A stretch of DNA of 63,230 nt from Roseiflexus sp. (GTDB taxonomy: Bacteria; Chloroflexota; Chloroflexia; Chloroflexales; Roseiflexaceae), in the NCBI GenBank assembly GCA_017743475.1, contig JAGHYV010000016.1, forward strand, positions 1 to 63,230, given 5' to 3'. A program made the translations under genes and the position numbers. Shown here in pieces: positions 45,737 to 55,634 of this stretch. Every line of letters begins with the position of its first letter. The stretch's first letter is position 1. Under the pieces are notes generated by a model, which worked only from the letters and a program-made list of their open reading frames with translations, had not been told where the DNA came from and made no database searches.

Positions 45737-47156
45737 ATGCGATCACTGACCCTCAAACTGACGCTGGCATTTCTTCTGGTCGGACTGATCGGATCGCTCA
45801 TGGTGGCGCTGATTGTCGGGCTGCGCACCCGTTCGGAGGTTGATCTCTTTCTCTCCCTCCGTGATCGGACTATTCTTCTCAATTGCGTTGCGCTCGTACT
45901 ATCAGACAAACAGCGGCTGGCAGGGAGTCGAGCAGGTGCTGGAACGAACGGCGCTGCTCGATTTTTACAGCCGGAACCTGGTGCTGGCAGGCACCAATGG
46001 CGTTGTGGTTTACGGGCGCAGACCATACCGACCCAGACGACAACTGGCATCTGGAATGATCGCGCGAGCTGCGACCCTGCGATCTAATGGTAAGGTCATC
46101 GGCTGTTTCTTCTTCGTTAGTCGTCCCCCGCTCCCTCTGCTCAGTGATCCACGCTGGGCAGCCGAAGCAGCCCTGCTGCAACGCCTTGCTATGGCGACTG
46201 TTCTGAGCGCAGTCGCCGCCACCATTGTCGCCCTGGTGGTCGGCGTCGTTCTGGCGCGCACACTGACCCGTCCTATCCACGAACTGACGGCAGCGACGCG
46301 CGCAATGGCGCGCAGGCATTTTGATCAGCGCGTAGTTGTGCGTTCACGCGATGAAATCGGCGAGCTAGCACAGGCGTTCAATCAGATGAGCACCGATCTG
46401 AGCAAAGCGATCCAGGCGCGACACCAGATGACTGCCGACCTTGCGCACGATCTGCGCACACTGCTGAGCATTCTGCGTGGCTACACCGAAGGATTGCAGG
46501 AAGGTCGCATCAGCAGCTCGCCGACTATCTATCAGATCATGCATAGGGAGGTCGATCACTTGCAACGCCTGATTGACGACCCGCGCCTGCTCTCGCCGGC
46601 AGATGCTGGCGCCCTGTCGCTGAACCGTCGTCCCGTCGATCCGCGCGCCTTGCTTGAACGCGCAGCTCTGGCGCATATGGTGCAGGCAGAGCAGCAGAGA
46701 TTGACCATCCGCGTCGAAGCTCCTAAAACGCTGCCGTCGGTCGCAGTCGATACCGACCGCATGGCGCAGGTGCTGAACAATCTGGTGGCGAATGCGCTGC
46801 GCCATACGTCGCATGGCGAGATTGTGCTGACTGCACGTGAAGAAGGCGCTCAGCGCATTATTCTGGAGGTGCATGATACTGGCAGCGGTATTGCACTGGA
46901 GGATCTGCCACGCATCTTTGATCGCTTCTACCGCGCCGATCCGTCACGCAGCCGCGAAGGCGGACATCAAAGCACTGGTTTAGGTCTGGCAATCGCAAAA
47001 GCGATCATCGACGCCCACGACGGCACAATCAGTGTTGCATCACGTCGTGTTGGTGAGGGCGCAACCTTTACGATCACCCTCCCCATTGTTTGGGAACAGA
47101 AAGGCAGATCGGCGCCTCAGGAAACGCCAGTGACTGTCAGAGCAGGAAAGAGGTAG
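45737..47156 (+). pseudogene. Sensor histidine kinase, frameshifted in the sensor part
   Basis: The gene starts at 45737 with MRSLTLKLTLAFLLVGLIG, a first membrane helix, and continues to RDRTILLN; then at about 45881-45886 an extra base breaks the frame. The rest, with ALRSYYQTNSGWQGVEQ, a second membrane helix, HAMP, H-box (ADLAHDLRTLLSILRGY), N-box (NLVANALRHT), G1 (DTGSGIALEDL) and G2 (TGLGLAIAKAII), lies in another frame to 47156. The usual proline after the phosphorylated histidine (HDLRTP) is Leu. The cytoplasmic catalytic part could be made from an internal start, but without the first membrane helix. Confidence 0.78.
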
Positions 47157-47248
47157 GTTTTTCTGGCAAGCCCTTGTGATTCATCTCCTATTTCAGGCAT
47201 CAGGACGCCAGAATTTCCTTCTCGCGACAGAGTACGCAACCGATGAAA

Positions 47249-47286
47249 CTCCCCTGCTCCGCATATGGGTAACGGGAGCAGGGGAG
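47249..47286. terminator. Bidirectional hairpin between the kinase and citrate synthase genes
   Basis: CTCCCCTGCTCC (47249-47260) and GGAGCAGGGGAG (47275-47286) form a perfect 12-pair stem with a 14-base loop, placed between two convergent genes. Confidence 0.7.
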
Positions 47287-47303
47287 ATGAGGAATACAGA
47301 CAG

Positions 47304-48590
47304 TTACCGTTGATCAACCGGCACATAATCACGCCGCGGATGCCCCAGATAAATCTGCCGCGGACGCGTAATCTTTTGCTCCGGATCACTGAGCATCTCA
47401 AGCCACTGTGCCAGCCACCCTGATGCGCGCGGAATGGCGAAGAGGCAGGGGAAATACTCGATTGGGAAGCGCAGCGCCTGATAGATTAATCCGCTGTAGA
47501 AATCCACATTCGGGTACAGTCTGCGTGAAATAAAATACTCATCCTCCAGCGCGATCCGCTCAAGTTCCATAGCCACGTCGAGCAGCGGATTCGCCGACGT
47601 CGCATAGAAGACCTCGTGAGCAATTTTCCGAATGATCCTAGCGCGCGGGTCGTAATTCTTATACACCCGATGCCCGAAGCCCATTAAACGCATCTCGCCC
47701 TTCTTCACACGCTCGATGAACGCCGGAACATTCTTCGGATGCCCGATCTCCTGGAGCATTCGAAGCACTGCCTCGTTCGCGCCGCCATGCAGCGGCCCAT
47801 ACAGCGCTGCAGCCGCAGCTGAAAGTGCACAGTACGGATCGGAATGACTCGAACCAACGCTGCGCATAACTGAGGTCGAGCAGTTCTGCTCATGGTCGGC
47901 GTGGAGAATAAAGAGCACATCCAACGCTTTCGCCAGCACCGGGTTGACCTCATAATTTCGCTGGTTCATATAGTCCATCATATAGAGCAGATTGGCAGTA
48001 TAACTGAGCGAACTATCGGGCTGATTGAATGGGCGCCCGATGCGATGGCGATAGGCGAATGCGGCAATCGTCGGAATCATACCCAGAATACGCCAGATCT
48101 GCTTCTCGCGGACATTCGGATCGTGGATGTTCTTCGCCTCTGGATAGAGCGTCGACATTGCCGCAACTGAACTGATCAGAATGCCCATCGGATGGGCATC
48201 ATAGCGGAACGCCTGGATCAGTTGCACCAGACTGTTGTGAATAAAGCGGTGGCGGCTGATGCGATACTCCCACCATTCGAGACGTTCTTTCGATGGCAAC
48301 TCACCGTACAATAGCAGATATGCAACCTCCAGATACGAACTCTGTTCCGCAAGCTGCTCGATCGGATACCCACGATACTCTAGGACGCCTTTGTCGCCAT
48401 CGATGTAGGTAATGCGACTGATGCATGACGCAGTGTTCATGAACGCCGGGTCATACGACATCAGCCCTGGATCACCGGGACCTGCCTTGATCTGACGCAG
48501 ATCGACAGCGCGGATTGTGTTGTGTTCGATAGGAATCTCGTAGGTTTTGCCAGTCCGATTGTCAATGATTGTGAGGGTGTTTTTGATCAT
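47304..48590 (-). CDS. gltA: Citrate synthase (type II-like)
   Basis: The enzyme condenses acetyl-CoA with oxaloacetate. The 428-residue protein has the active-site histidines in LHADHEQNCS and GFGHRVYKNYDPRA, the LYGPLHGGANEAV block, and the catalytic aspartate in YPNVDFYSGLIY. The N-terminal beta region (TLTIIDNRTGKTYEIPI) corresponds to the type II, hexameric, branch. A weak TTGGTACAAT extended -10-like site lies at about 48740-48749 on the minus strand. The gene is monocistronic, between a terminator and a divergent peptidase. Confidence 0.96.
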   Translation of the reverse strand: MIKNTLTIIDNRTGKTYEIPIEHNTIRAVDLRQIKAGPGDPGLMSYDPAFMNTASCISRITYIDGDKGVLEYRGYPIEQLAEQSSYLEVAYLLLYGELPSKERLEWWEYRISRHRFIHNSLVQLIQAFRYDAHPMGILISSVAAMSTLYPEAKNIHDPNVREKQIWRILGMIPTIAAFAYRHRIGRPFNQPDSSLSYTANLLYMMDYMNQRNYEVNPVLAKALDVLFILHADHEQNCSTSVMRSVGSSHSDPYCALSAAAAALYGPLHGGANEAVLRMLQEIGHPKNVPAFIERVKKGEMRLMGFGHRVYKNYDPRARIIRKIAHEVFYATSANPLLDVAMELERIALEDEYFISRRLYPNVDFYSGLIYQALRFPIEYFPCLFAIPRASGWLAQWLEMLSDPEQKITRPRQIYLGHPRRDYVPVDQR

Positions 48591-48941
48591 AGCAAGGCTC
48601 TTTCATCGTCGACGCGACTGGCAGATGTGCCGGTCGCTCATCCGCCAGCCATGAGCGGAACAGCGAGGCATAATCACTCGCTAACAACTCTGCAACGCCT
48701 CAACGCTGAGGCGGAGTTGCGCGACATTTTCTTGCTCTTATTGTACCAAAAGTTGTTACATCTGGCACACTCTGCGTCCAAACCAACACGGTACTGCTGA
48801 TTTGACAAAAAACCAACCATATGGTACCTGAGCAGCCATACAGGAACTGTGCCAGACCAGGATCGAACCGGCGCACCATATCGATGCGCGCCAGGTTCGT
48901 TGTGTATCGAACGACCCTGTCTGTCGTTTTAGAGGAGCGCC
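48591..48941. other. Divergent intergenic region upstream of citrate synthase
   Basis: No gene. A candidate minus-strand -10 (TACAAT, 48740-48745) with a TG extension lies about 150 bases before citrate synthase. The plus-strand peptidase gene has AGAGGAG as a ribosome binding site at the right end. A tRNA-like GGTTCGATCC string near 48850 was examined and rejected. Confidence 0.4.
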
Positions 48942-49925
48942 ATGGCGCGTCTCACAACCGTTGTTGTAACCCTTGCTCTTCTGGCGTCTTCCGTTGCCGG
49001 ATTTGCCGCTCAACCACCAGACGCCCATTTCAGCGAACCCCAGGTGCACTTGTCACGGGTGTTCCATATCGAACCTGTCGCGCCTCCCCCAATCCGATCA
49101 GCGCCTCAACTGATCCGATTCCCGGTTGCCACGGTTAGGGCAATTTCCATTCCAGAGGTGACCATCGTTGCTGAGACGCCTCCAGCGCCCGAAGCGACCG
49201 TTCCACCACCTTTCATTGCTGGCGAGGGTCCATGGATGCGCGGCACACGCGTGGCGCAGACTGGGCGCGTGGATGTGTATGTCGGAATGCGTACCTTCAC
49301 ACCAGAACAGGTGAGAGCGATCGCGCCGCGTCTGGAAGAACTCCTGCGCGGCAATGAGGAACGCTTTGGATTCCAGCTGAACCGACGCGTATCGCTAGCG
49401 TTCTACCGCCCGGCGCTGGCGCCATCAACGGATACGCGCGGCATTGCATATACCGAAGAAGGACGCGCTGCGGTCTTTTACCATCCTCATGAGGACATCG
49501 AACGCGCGCTAGTGGTTGCCTCGCACGAACTCGCTCATCATCTCCAGGCGCAACGCTACGGAGACGATGCTCAAAAGCGCGCTGACATCGTCCTGCTGGA
49601 AGGATTGGCGACCTGGATCACCGGTCCTCCCTGGCTGGCGCGGTACGACACCAGCAGCTGGAAACAACGGGCGCGCCAGATCCGTGACATGGGCATACCG
49701 CTGCGACTGCTTGGCGTGCAACGGTACGGTGACAACATCGCTTACGAAGTGTGGGCATCGTTTGTCGATTTTCTGATCGAGCGCTATGGCATGGAGAAAC
49801 TGCACACACTGTACGAAAGCGGGCGCGGACGGGAACCCGGTTCTGCCGATTATCGTGGCGTTTATGGAATATCCCTCAATGAACTCGCCGCTGAGTGGCG
49901 CGCATGGGTGGAGACAAAAGATTGA
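48942..49925 (+). CDS. Secreted HExxH metallopeptidase (peptidase MA-like)
   Basis: The 327-residue protein has a signal peptide (TTVVVTLALLASSVAGFAA), a Pro-rich segment of about 70 residues and a gluzincin-like domain with the zinc motif HELAH in VASHELAHHLQAQ and a downstream glutamate in LLEGLATWI, where the third ligand is expected. The peptidase MA-like superfamily is the best match; the substrate is unknown. AGAGGAG precedes the ATG. The C-terminus (ISLNELAAEWRAWVE) is typical of the family, which closes with a Trp-rich helix. Confidence 0.85.
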   Translation: MARLTTVVVTLALLASSVAGFAAQPPDAHFSEPQVHLSRVFHIEPVAPPPIRSAPQLIRFPVATVRAISIPEVTIVAETPPAPEATVPPPFIAGEGPWMRGTRVAQTGRVDVYVGMRTFTPEQVRAIAPRLEELLRGNEERFGFQLNRRVSLAFYRPALAPSTDTRGIAYTEEGRAAVFYHPHEDIERALVVASHELAHHLQAQRYGDDAQKRADIVLLEGLATWITGPPWLARYDTSSWKQRARQIRDMGIPLRLLGVQRYGDNIAYEVWASFVDFLIERYGMEKLHTLYESGRGREPGSADYRGVYGISLNELAAEWRAWVETKD

Positions 49926-49932
49926 GCGCGGA

Positions 49933-49963
49933 AGACGGGGTGAACATCAGGATCACCCCGTCT
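49933..49963. terminator. Bidirectional terminator between convergent genes
   Basis: AGACGGGGTGA (49933-49943) pairs perfectly with TCACCCCGTCT (49953-49963) around a nine-base loop, eight bases after the peptidase stop and 18 bases from the end of the convergent aldehyde dehydrogenase gene. Confidence 0.75.
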
Positions 49964-49981
49964 GGTTGACCATACCAGGGA

Positions 49982-51415
49982 TCAACCGACATTCACCACC
50001 AGCAACTTCCGCTCAGTCATCTCCTCAATCGCGTAGCGCAACCCTTCACGCCCGAAGCCGGACTGCTTGACGCCGCCGTAGGGCATCGGATCAAGCCGCC
50101 ACGTCGGAACATCGTTGATGATCACTCCACCGACCTCCAGTTCCTCATACGCCTGGAAGATCCGCCCGACATCACGGGTGAACACGCCAGCCTGCAAGCC
50201 AAACTCGCTGTTGTTGACCGCTGCAAGCGCCTCCTCGAAGGTGGTGTACGGCTGAACGGTGACCACCGGTGCAAAGATTTCCTGGCAGTTCACCCGTAGC
50301 TCCGGCGCAGCGCGCGTGACTATCGTCGGCGCAACGACCCCGCCTTCCACAATGCCACCGGTGACGAACTCCGCGCCTGCGCTGCGCGCCTCATCGAGCC
50401 AGGCGGAAACGCGCGCCGCCTCCGATGGGCTGATCAGTGCGCTCAAGTCGCTCGCCTCATCGAGCGGATGCCCGACCTTCAACGCGCGCACCTGCGGGAC
50501 GAACAGGTCCATAAACGCATCGTACACCGGTGCATGCACAAAAATACGCTGAACGCTGATACAACTCTGACCGGCGTAGGAGAACCCGCCCACAACGCAG
50601 CGCGCTGCCGCAAACGCGAGATCGGCGTCGGAATGAATGATCACGCCCGCATTGCCGCCAAGTTCCAGTGTCACCCGCTTCCGTCCGGCGCGGCGTTTCA
50701 TCTCCCACCCGACGGCTGGCGAACCGGTGAACGTCAGCAATCCGAAGCGTTCATCTTCAACCAGCGGCGCAGCGTCGTGGCTAGCGAGCGGCAGGACGCT
50801 CAGCGCCTCCGGGATCCATCCAGACGACGCGATGATCTCTGCCAGTTTGAGTGCAGTGATCGGCGTCTGCGACGCAGGTTTGAGCACGACAGAACAACCA
50901 GCGGCAATCGCTGGCGCCACCTTATGCGCCACCAGGTTGAGCGGGAAATTGAACGGCGTAATGGCCGCCACCGGTCCTACCGGAAAGCGGCGCACAATTG
51001 CCTGCCGCCCCTCGCCGCCGGGGGCGGCGTCAAGGCGCAGCGCTTCATCGTTTGAGCGCGTCGCCTCATCGGCGGCGGTCGAGAAGGTCACGATGCTGCG
51101 CGCAACTTCGATACGCGCCTGTTTGATCGGTTTTCCCGCCTCCAGCGCAATAGTGCGGGCAAGTTCTTCGGCGCGCGCTTCGATACCTGCGGCGATAGCG
51201 CGCAATGCAGCAGCACGGCGGTGCAATGGCGTGCTGCGCGTCGTCTTGAACGCAGCGACTGCAGCCTGAATCGCCCGCTCCAGGTCGGCTGGCGCCGCGC
51301 GATGGACGACGGCAACCGATGCGCCATCATAGGGGCAGGCGACCATATAGGGCGCGCCGGTGCGCCACTCGCCTGCCAGGTAGAAACGATACTCCGGTGT
51401 GTCGCTGTCTATCAT
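49982..51415 (-). CDS. NAD(P)-dependent aldehyde dehydrogenase
   Basis: The 477-residue protein is a full-length ALDH: ITPFNFPLNLVAHKVAPA, a LTFTGSPAVGWEM glycine motif, the general base in LELGGNAG, the nucleophile cysteine in GQSCISVQRI, and the EIFAPVVTVQPY block near the C-terminus. The substrate cannot be assigned. The ATG at 51415 follows GAGG at good spacing, while two upstream ATGs in the frame have no ribosome binding site and would add an unlike-protein tail. Confidence 0.92.
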   Translation of the reverse strand: MIDSDTPEYRFYLAGEWRTGAPYMVACPYDGASVAVVHRAAPADLERAIQAAVAAFKTTRSTPLHRRAAALRAIAAGIEARAEELARTIALEAGKPIKQARIEVARSIVTFSTAADEATRSNDEALRLDAAPGGEGRQAIVRRFPVGPVAAITPFNFPLNLVAHKVAPAIAAGCSVVLKPASQTPITALKLAEIIASSGWIPEALSVLPLASHDAAPLVEDERFGLLTFTGSPAVGWEMKRRAGRKRVTLELGGNAGVIIHSDADLAFAAARCVVGGFSYAGQSCISVQRIFVHAPVYDAFMDLFVPQVRALKVGHPLDEASDLSALISPSEAARVSAWLDEARSAGAEFVTGGIVEGGVVAPTIVTRAAPELRVNCQEIFAPVVTVQPYTTFEEALAAVNNSEFGLQAGVFTRDVGRIFQAYEELEVGGVIINDVPTWRLDPMPYGGVKQSGFGREGLRYAIEEMTERKLLVVNVG

Positions 51416-51950
51416 ACTTCCATCCTCTGCCATGACACAGATGACCCGGCGATTGCCTGCATCGTGCTCCGCACGACCGCGCAATCGCCGCAACCCCGCA
51501 TTCGAGTCCAGGCAACCGAGCCGGACTTCGATCACGAGTCAGATCGGCATCATCACCAAATCTGACGTTCCTGTTCATCAAAACAGGAGACCCGGCTCAT
51601 TATGTACGCCATCCGGATCCACAATGGCGCGATCCACAACCGTCCCCGCGCATCTGGCGCCACTGTGCGACACAGTGCAGGCTGTCATTACGATTGCGTC
51701 CACATCCACACGCGCGCCACATCCCCGAAGAGCGCCATCATATCGAAACCTTGCACCATCAATGGTCAGATAGTGCAACACCTCGTCGATGACCGCTATC
51801 GCACGCCAGACAGATGGCGCTGATATTGTAGCACGTCGGCGCAGGAAGCACACCATATCACCCTCAAAAGTAACGTACTGCGCCGGATACCCGTGCAATT
51901 ATGGCAACATTGCCATTGTGGAAAGTGCACAGAGAGGTGTATAAATAAAT
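51416..51950. other. Intergenic region between aldehyde dehydrogenase and the IS
   Basis: No gene I trust. A 106-codon frame on the minus strand (51578-51898) has no domain, no ribosome binding site and an odd composition. The last bases before the IS are AT-rich and contain the target site ATAGT. Confidence 0.5.
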
Positions 51951-51955
51951 ATAGT

Positions 51956-52868
51956 ACCTTGATTGCTAGTTGACGACCACCGACACCTCTGGCACGATCG
52001 CGGTTGCCCAACCAACATCGTCGCCAGGAGGAGCCGACGGTCGCTCGCCACATAATAGCCGCTTTCATCGTGATTGACACGCTGATGGAACGTCTGGGGC
52101 ATCGCAGTGATGTGCGAGCGCACGTCCCCGACTCTGAGATTCTGACGATTGCGGTCGTCGCCGCCACGTATGTTGGCCGTCATCACGAACGGGCGGCGCC
52201 TCACAGGCACGGGTGCGGTTATCTGTCGGGGCGGATCAGCGTCTCGCGCTTCAATCGTCGCCTCCATCAGCTCGCCGGTGGGATGGTCTGGATTCCCGCG
52301 AACGTCAGGGAAGCGTCGCCACGGGCGACGTGGTTATCATCGATAGCCTCCCCGCGCTGGCGTTTGTTCGCCGCCGGGCGCGCGCCCGGCGCTGTCGGAA
52401 GGCGCCCGGTCGCAGACCCGACGGGTGGTGCGTCGCCAAACAGGAGACGTTCTTTGGATGGCGCGTGCATCTCGTCTGCCGACCGGATGGCGTGCCCGTG
52501 CGCGTTCAGATGCTGCCCGCAGGGGTGCACGACCTGACCACCTCCCCCGCGCGTGGGGGGATTGGGGGGGTGCGTCTGGCCTGCCTGCCAGGGCGCGGCT
52601 GTCGGGCGATAAAGCCGACAACAGCGCCGCTGATGCGGCGCGCATCCTGGCGGAGACGGGGGCGCTGTTCGTCGTGCGACCAGGGGCGACCGTGCGTCCG
52701 CACTGCTGGTGTATGGACGCCATCGAATTGCGATTGAGACAGTCAACAGTCAACTGGAAAAGATGGATATTGAGCGGCTCCACGCCCGCACCAATGCCGG
52801 ATTTGAACTGAAGGTGCACGCAACGCTTGTGGCACTCATCTGTACGAACACGAACTAGCAATCAAGGT
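51956..52868. mobile_element. Insertion sequence with perfect 16-bp ends, inactive (IS982-like)
   Basis: The element of 913 bp is bounded by ACCTTGATTGCTAGTT (51956-51971) and its perfect inverted copy (52853-52868). The direct repeat ATAGT lies outside both ends (51951-51955 and 52869-52873), a 5-bp target duplication. Ends that start with ACC and the transposase style point to the IS982 family; the IS5 group is the main alternative. The transposase is a pseudogene, so the element can only move if another copy supplies the enzyme. Confidence 0.9.
52004..52858 (+). pseudogene. Transposase, broken in several frames
   Basis: A DDE transposase can be followed across three frames: FIVIDTLMERLGHRSDVRAH and LTIAVVAATY in the first, GDVVIIDSLPA (first acidic residue), FGWRVHLVCRPDGVPVRVQ in the second, and GDKADNSAADAA then VNSQLEKMDIERLHARTNAG (third acidic residue) towards the end. 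The stop lies in the right inverted repeat. Frame breaks occur at about 52280, 52560 and 52740. A short GC-rich palindromic insertion at about 52540-52580 (CCCCC..GGGGGG) interrupts the region between the first two acidic residues. Confidence 0.85.
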
Positions 52869-52910
52869 ATAGTGTTGGCAACAGAGCGCCGGAAAGCAAT
52901 CACAACAGCG

Positions 52911-53999
52911 ATGCCATCTGCAGAACCCAAATACTCCAGCGACTGGGGCGTTGCGTCGGTCAGGCACGATGAGCATATCGTGCAGACCTGCATTCCGCTG
53001 CTGCTGCACCCCGATGAACAGGTGCAGCGGCAGGCGACGCTCCTCCTGTTGACCCTATATGGCACCCATGCATTTACACTGCTGCGGCGGCGGTTGAGCG
53101 ACGAAAAGCCGTATGTGCGCCATGAAGCCGAACAGGCGTTACGTGTGCTGGGACGGCAGAGCGGGCATCCGGTCGATTTCCGACCCTTTCGCGGCATGCA
53201 CATTGAATGTCTCGGCACGCTGCGCGTGTATATTGGCAACCAGGAAATCCTCTCCCACGAGTGGGCGCAGTCCAACGTCAGTCGCGCCGGGCGGCGCAAA
53301 GTGCAGGCAGTGCTAGCGTATCTCGTGCACCGCGGGCGCAGCGGCGCCTCGGCAGACGAGATTCGGGCTGCAGTCTGGGGAGATGCTGGCGCAACTGGCG
53401 CACTGGGGCGCACGCTGACTGCGCTACGCCAGACCATTGAGCACTTTGGCGGAACCAGCATGGCAGAGAGCCTCCTGATCTCCAGCAATCAACGCTACAT
53501 CCTGACACCGGATGCCTATACCACTGATGTGCGCTCATTCGAGCATACCATCCGCGTTGCCGAGCAGACCGAACACGACCGCGACCTGACGGCAGCCGCG
53601 CCGGTCTACCACCATGCCTGCGAACTGTATGGCGGACCCTATCTGGCGGACGTCGATATTCTTACCGACGAGATCGAAGAACGCCGGACTGAACTGCTCA
53701 ATGCATATTTGACTGCACTGGAACGACTAGCGGAATATGCTTATCAACAGGGAGACGACGAGCAGTGCCTGGCACTCTGTCGTCGCGGCATTCGCTTTGA
53801 TCCCACCGATGAGCGCCTCACACTCTGGATGCTACGCTGCTATGCGCGCCAGCGCAACGAGGGCGAGATTGCGCGCGTGTTCCGGCGTTATCTGCGCTCC
53901 TTTGCCAGTCCGCCCGATCAGGGAGACGCAGTGGTGCGCTGGATGCGAATGCGATCAGGCACAGGCAACGAAACCGGAACAGTAAACATCGCAACATAA
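52911..53999 (+). CDS. BTAD-domain (SARP-like) regulator with N-terminal HEAT-like part
   Basis: The 362-residue protein begins with a HEAT-like helical segment (about residues 20-90: LLLHPDEQVQRQATLLLL, DEKPYVRHEAEQALRVLG), then a winged-helix region from ECLGTLRVYIGNQEIL with SADEIRAAVWGD, then a bacterial transcriptional activation domain (about 200-340, with YGGPYLADVD and TPR-like helices). SARP-type proteins activate neighbouring genes; a target is unknown. The IS ends 43 bases before the ATG, so the original promoter may be displaced. A GTG at 52872 in frame, at the very end of the IS, is an alternative start. Confidence 0.8.
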   Translation: MPSAEPKYSSDWGVASVRHDEHIVQTCIPLLLHPDEQVQRQATLLLLTLYGTHAFTLLRRRLSDEKPYVRHEAEQALRVLGRQSGHPVDFRPFRGMHIECLGTLRVYIGNQEILSHEWAQSNVSRAGRRKVQAVLAYLVHRGRSGASADEIRAAVWGDAGATGALGRTLTALRQTIEHFGGTSMAESLLISSNQRYILTPDAYTTDVRSFEHTIRVAEQTEHDRDLTAAAPVYHHACELYGGPYLADVDILTDEIEERRTELLNAYLTALERLAEYAYQQGDDEQCLALCRRGIRFDPTDERLTLWMLRCYARQRNEGEIARVFRRYLRSFASPPDQGDAVVRWMRMRSGTGNETGTVNIAT

Positions 54000-54858
54000 C
54001 GCCAGCCTTCTCCTGAGAATCGCGCATCTTCTTTTGGCACAGCACCCTGTGACAAACAGTCGGGCAAGCCTTGCAAGTCGGCTCAACCGATGCACCTTCT
54101 GCCGGGATAGTCATTCCAAATACGTTTGCGCCATCTCCCTCAATCCGATCCCGTTCTTGGGAGATGATGGAACTCATCCTGGCGCTTCGGCGGCGTGATC
54201 GACAGGCATCGCTGATCGTTATTGGGTCTCATGCATCGTCACAACGACAAGACGTCGACGCACTGTCATTGCCCGTCGGAGTACGGCATGCCGCGCTTCA
54301 ACGGCTCCGCTTCGGCGTGATATCGCCGCAATCCGGTACCGTGGCGATCACCAGGTGATCACGTCATGCTGCATCCGGGTGCGCCAAGGCGCCTTCGCGT
54401 CGACACAACGAGCAGGAGCAGTGAGAACGCTGCATCGGGTTTCATGCTTGTCCCCGCAGGCTTGGTGATCCTCTAAGATAATTCAAATTCCGGTACAGCC
54501 CGCACAGGCGGACTTCGCCCCGCACAGCCGAGGGCTTCACCACGGCAAGGGGCGAATACCAGTTTATTTTATGTTCTTAACTTTCATGCAGTCTGCAGGA
54601 GAGTGGAATGCTGGCGGGGATTCACGGGTATTTCACACATTAAGTTTCTTCAAGTTCATCAGGCATCCCGCGATACCATCCTGGTGTCTGATGATAAGTT
54701 CTAAATATCATTATGACAAGTTAACCGAAAAAAAACCGAAAACCGGCATGTAGAATAGTGATGGGAGGTTTGCAGGTGCCGGGCAATGTTCTGACACGCC
54801 CGACCTTCAATGCCGTCACCAGTATCGCATCGTTCTTGCCTGTTGAGGAACATTGCAC
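54000..54858. other. Intergenic region upstream of the type VII-like locus
   Basis: About 860 bp without an intact gene. A frame at about 54071-54358 includes ELILALRRRDRQASLIVIGSHA, which looks like the middle of a receiver domain and may be a remnant. A GC-rich imperfect direct repeat containing CCCGCACAG and CTTC lies at about 54497-54545. AT-rich DNA with an A tract at 54724-54740 lies before the first gene of the secretion locus; I see no certain promoter. Confidence 0.45.
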
Positions 54859-55554
54859 ATGGCCATCGAATTCGATGTATCGTGGGCACCTTCCGAGCAC
54901 AAGACAGTCTCTCGCGAACCTGATAAGACCATTCGTGAGGTCGTCCAGAGTCTGGTTGTGCAACTGAACCTGCCAGAGTACGATCCGCAGGGACGGCGGA
55001 TCGTCTACGGGTTATACCGCGAGCACGACGGCGAACGGGAACGTCTCCAGGAGACGCGCACGCTGCAAAGCGCGCGCATCCAGGCGCAAACGGTCTACAT
55101 TGCGAATGTAGCTGCACCCTGGTGGCAGTCGAACGCTGCACCGCCTGCGCCAAAACCAAATCCCCCCCCTCCGACAAAGCCGCTGCCGCGACGACTCTCG
55201 TCGCCTGCATCCTGTCGGCTCAAACTGGCGCCTGATTGCACCGTTGTCGTTCAGGGCGATTATCTTGAACTCGACCGCGCCTACCTGTCGAGCAAACTGC
55301 CCCAGGCGGTCGTCCTGGCGGAAAAAGCGCGCATCTTCAGCGGGTTCGACTCGCGTCTGATGCACGTCAGCCGCAAGAACCACTGCGCCATCATTCGCCA
55401 GGGTGATCACTGGCTGTTGCGCGCATATAAACCCACCTACGTCAACGGCAAATTACTCAACAATGGTCAGACGGCGACAATTCAGCCGCCAGGAGCAGAG
55501 GTTGTTCTTGGAAACGGCGGATGGCCCATCACCATTGAACTGTTTGAGGCATAG
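54859..55554 (+). CDS. Ubiquitin-like (YukD/EsaB-type) and FHA-domain protein
   Basis: The 231-residue cytoplasmic protein has two parts. Residues 1-80 resemble the YukD/EsaB ubiquitin fold (EFDVSWAPSEHKTVSREPD, VQSLVVQLNLPEYDPQ, YGLYREHDGER), and after a Pro-rich linker (about 90-110) comes an FHA-like domain (about 150-230) with ILSRxHC-like MHVSRKNHCAIIRQG, WLLRAYKPTYVNGKLL and PGAEVVLGNG. YukD/EsaB proteins are standard small components of Firmicutes type VII systems. FHA binds phosphothreonine peptides. The ATG at 54859 follows GAGGA at nine bases. This is the first gene of the locus. Confidence 0.8.
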   Translation: MAIEFDVSWAPSEHKTVSREPDKTIREVVQSLVVQLNLPEYDPQGRRIVYGLYREHDGERERLQETRTLQSARIQAQTVYIANVAAPWWQSNAAPPAPKPNPPPPTKPLPRRLSSPASCRLKLAPDCTVVVQGDYLELDRAYLSSKLPQAVVLAEKARIFSGFDSRLMHVSRKNHCAIIRQGDHWLLRAYKPTYVNGKLLNNGQTATIQPPGAEVVLGNGGWPITIELFEA

Positions 55555-55634
55555 CACCTTCCCGGCGCCTGTGCGCAATGGTCGTCATACCCACAATCAC
55601 GCGAAGAACCATGTGAAAGGAGGATCAACGACGT

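Noticed and set aside
48836-48930. tRNA-like T-arm (GGTTCGATCC) on the minus strand
   Set aside because: The T-arm can be paired, but no matching 5' acceptor strand, D-arm or anticodon stem is found at the required distance.
51578-51898. 106-codon frame on the minus strand upstream of the aldehyde dehydrogenase
   Set aside because: No ribosome binding site, no domain, and a composition unlike the neighbouring genes. It could be a remnant but nothing supports it.
54071-54358. 95-codon frame resembling the middle of a receiver domain
   Set aside because: Only about 25 residues look like a response regulator, and no phosphorylation site can be found. At most a remnant.
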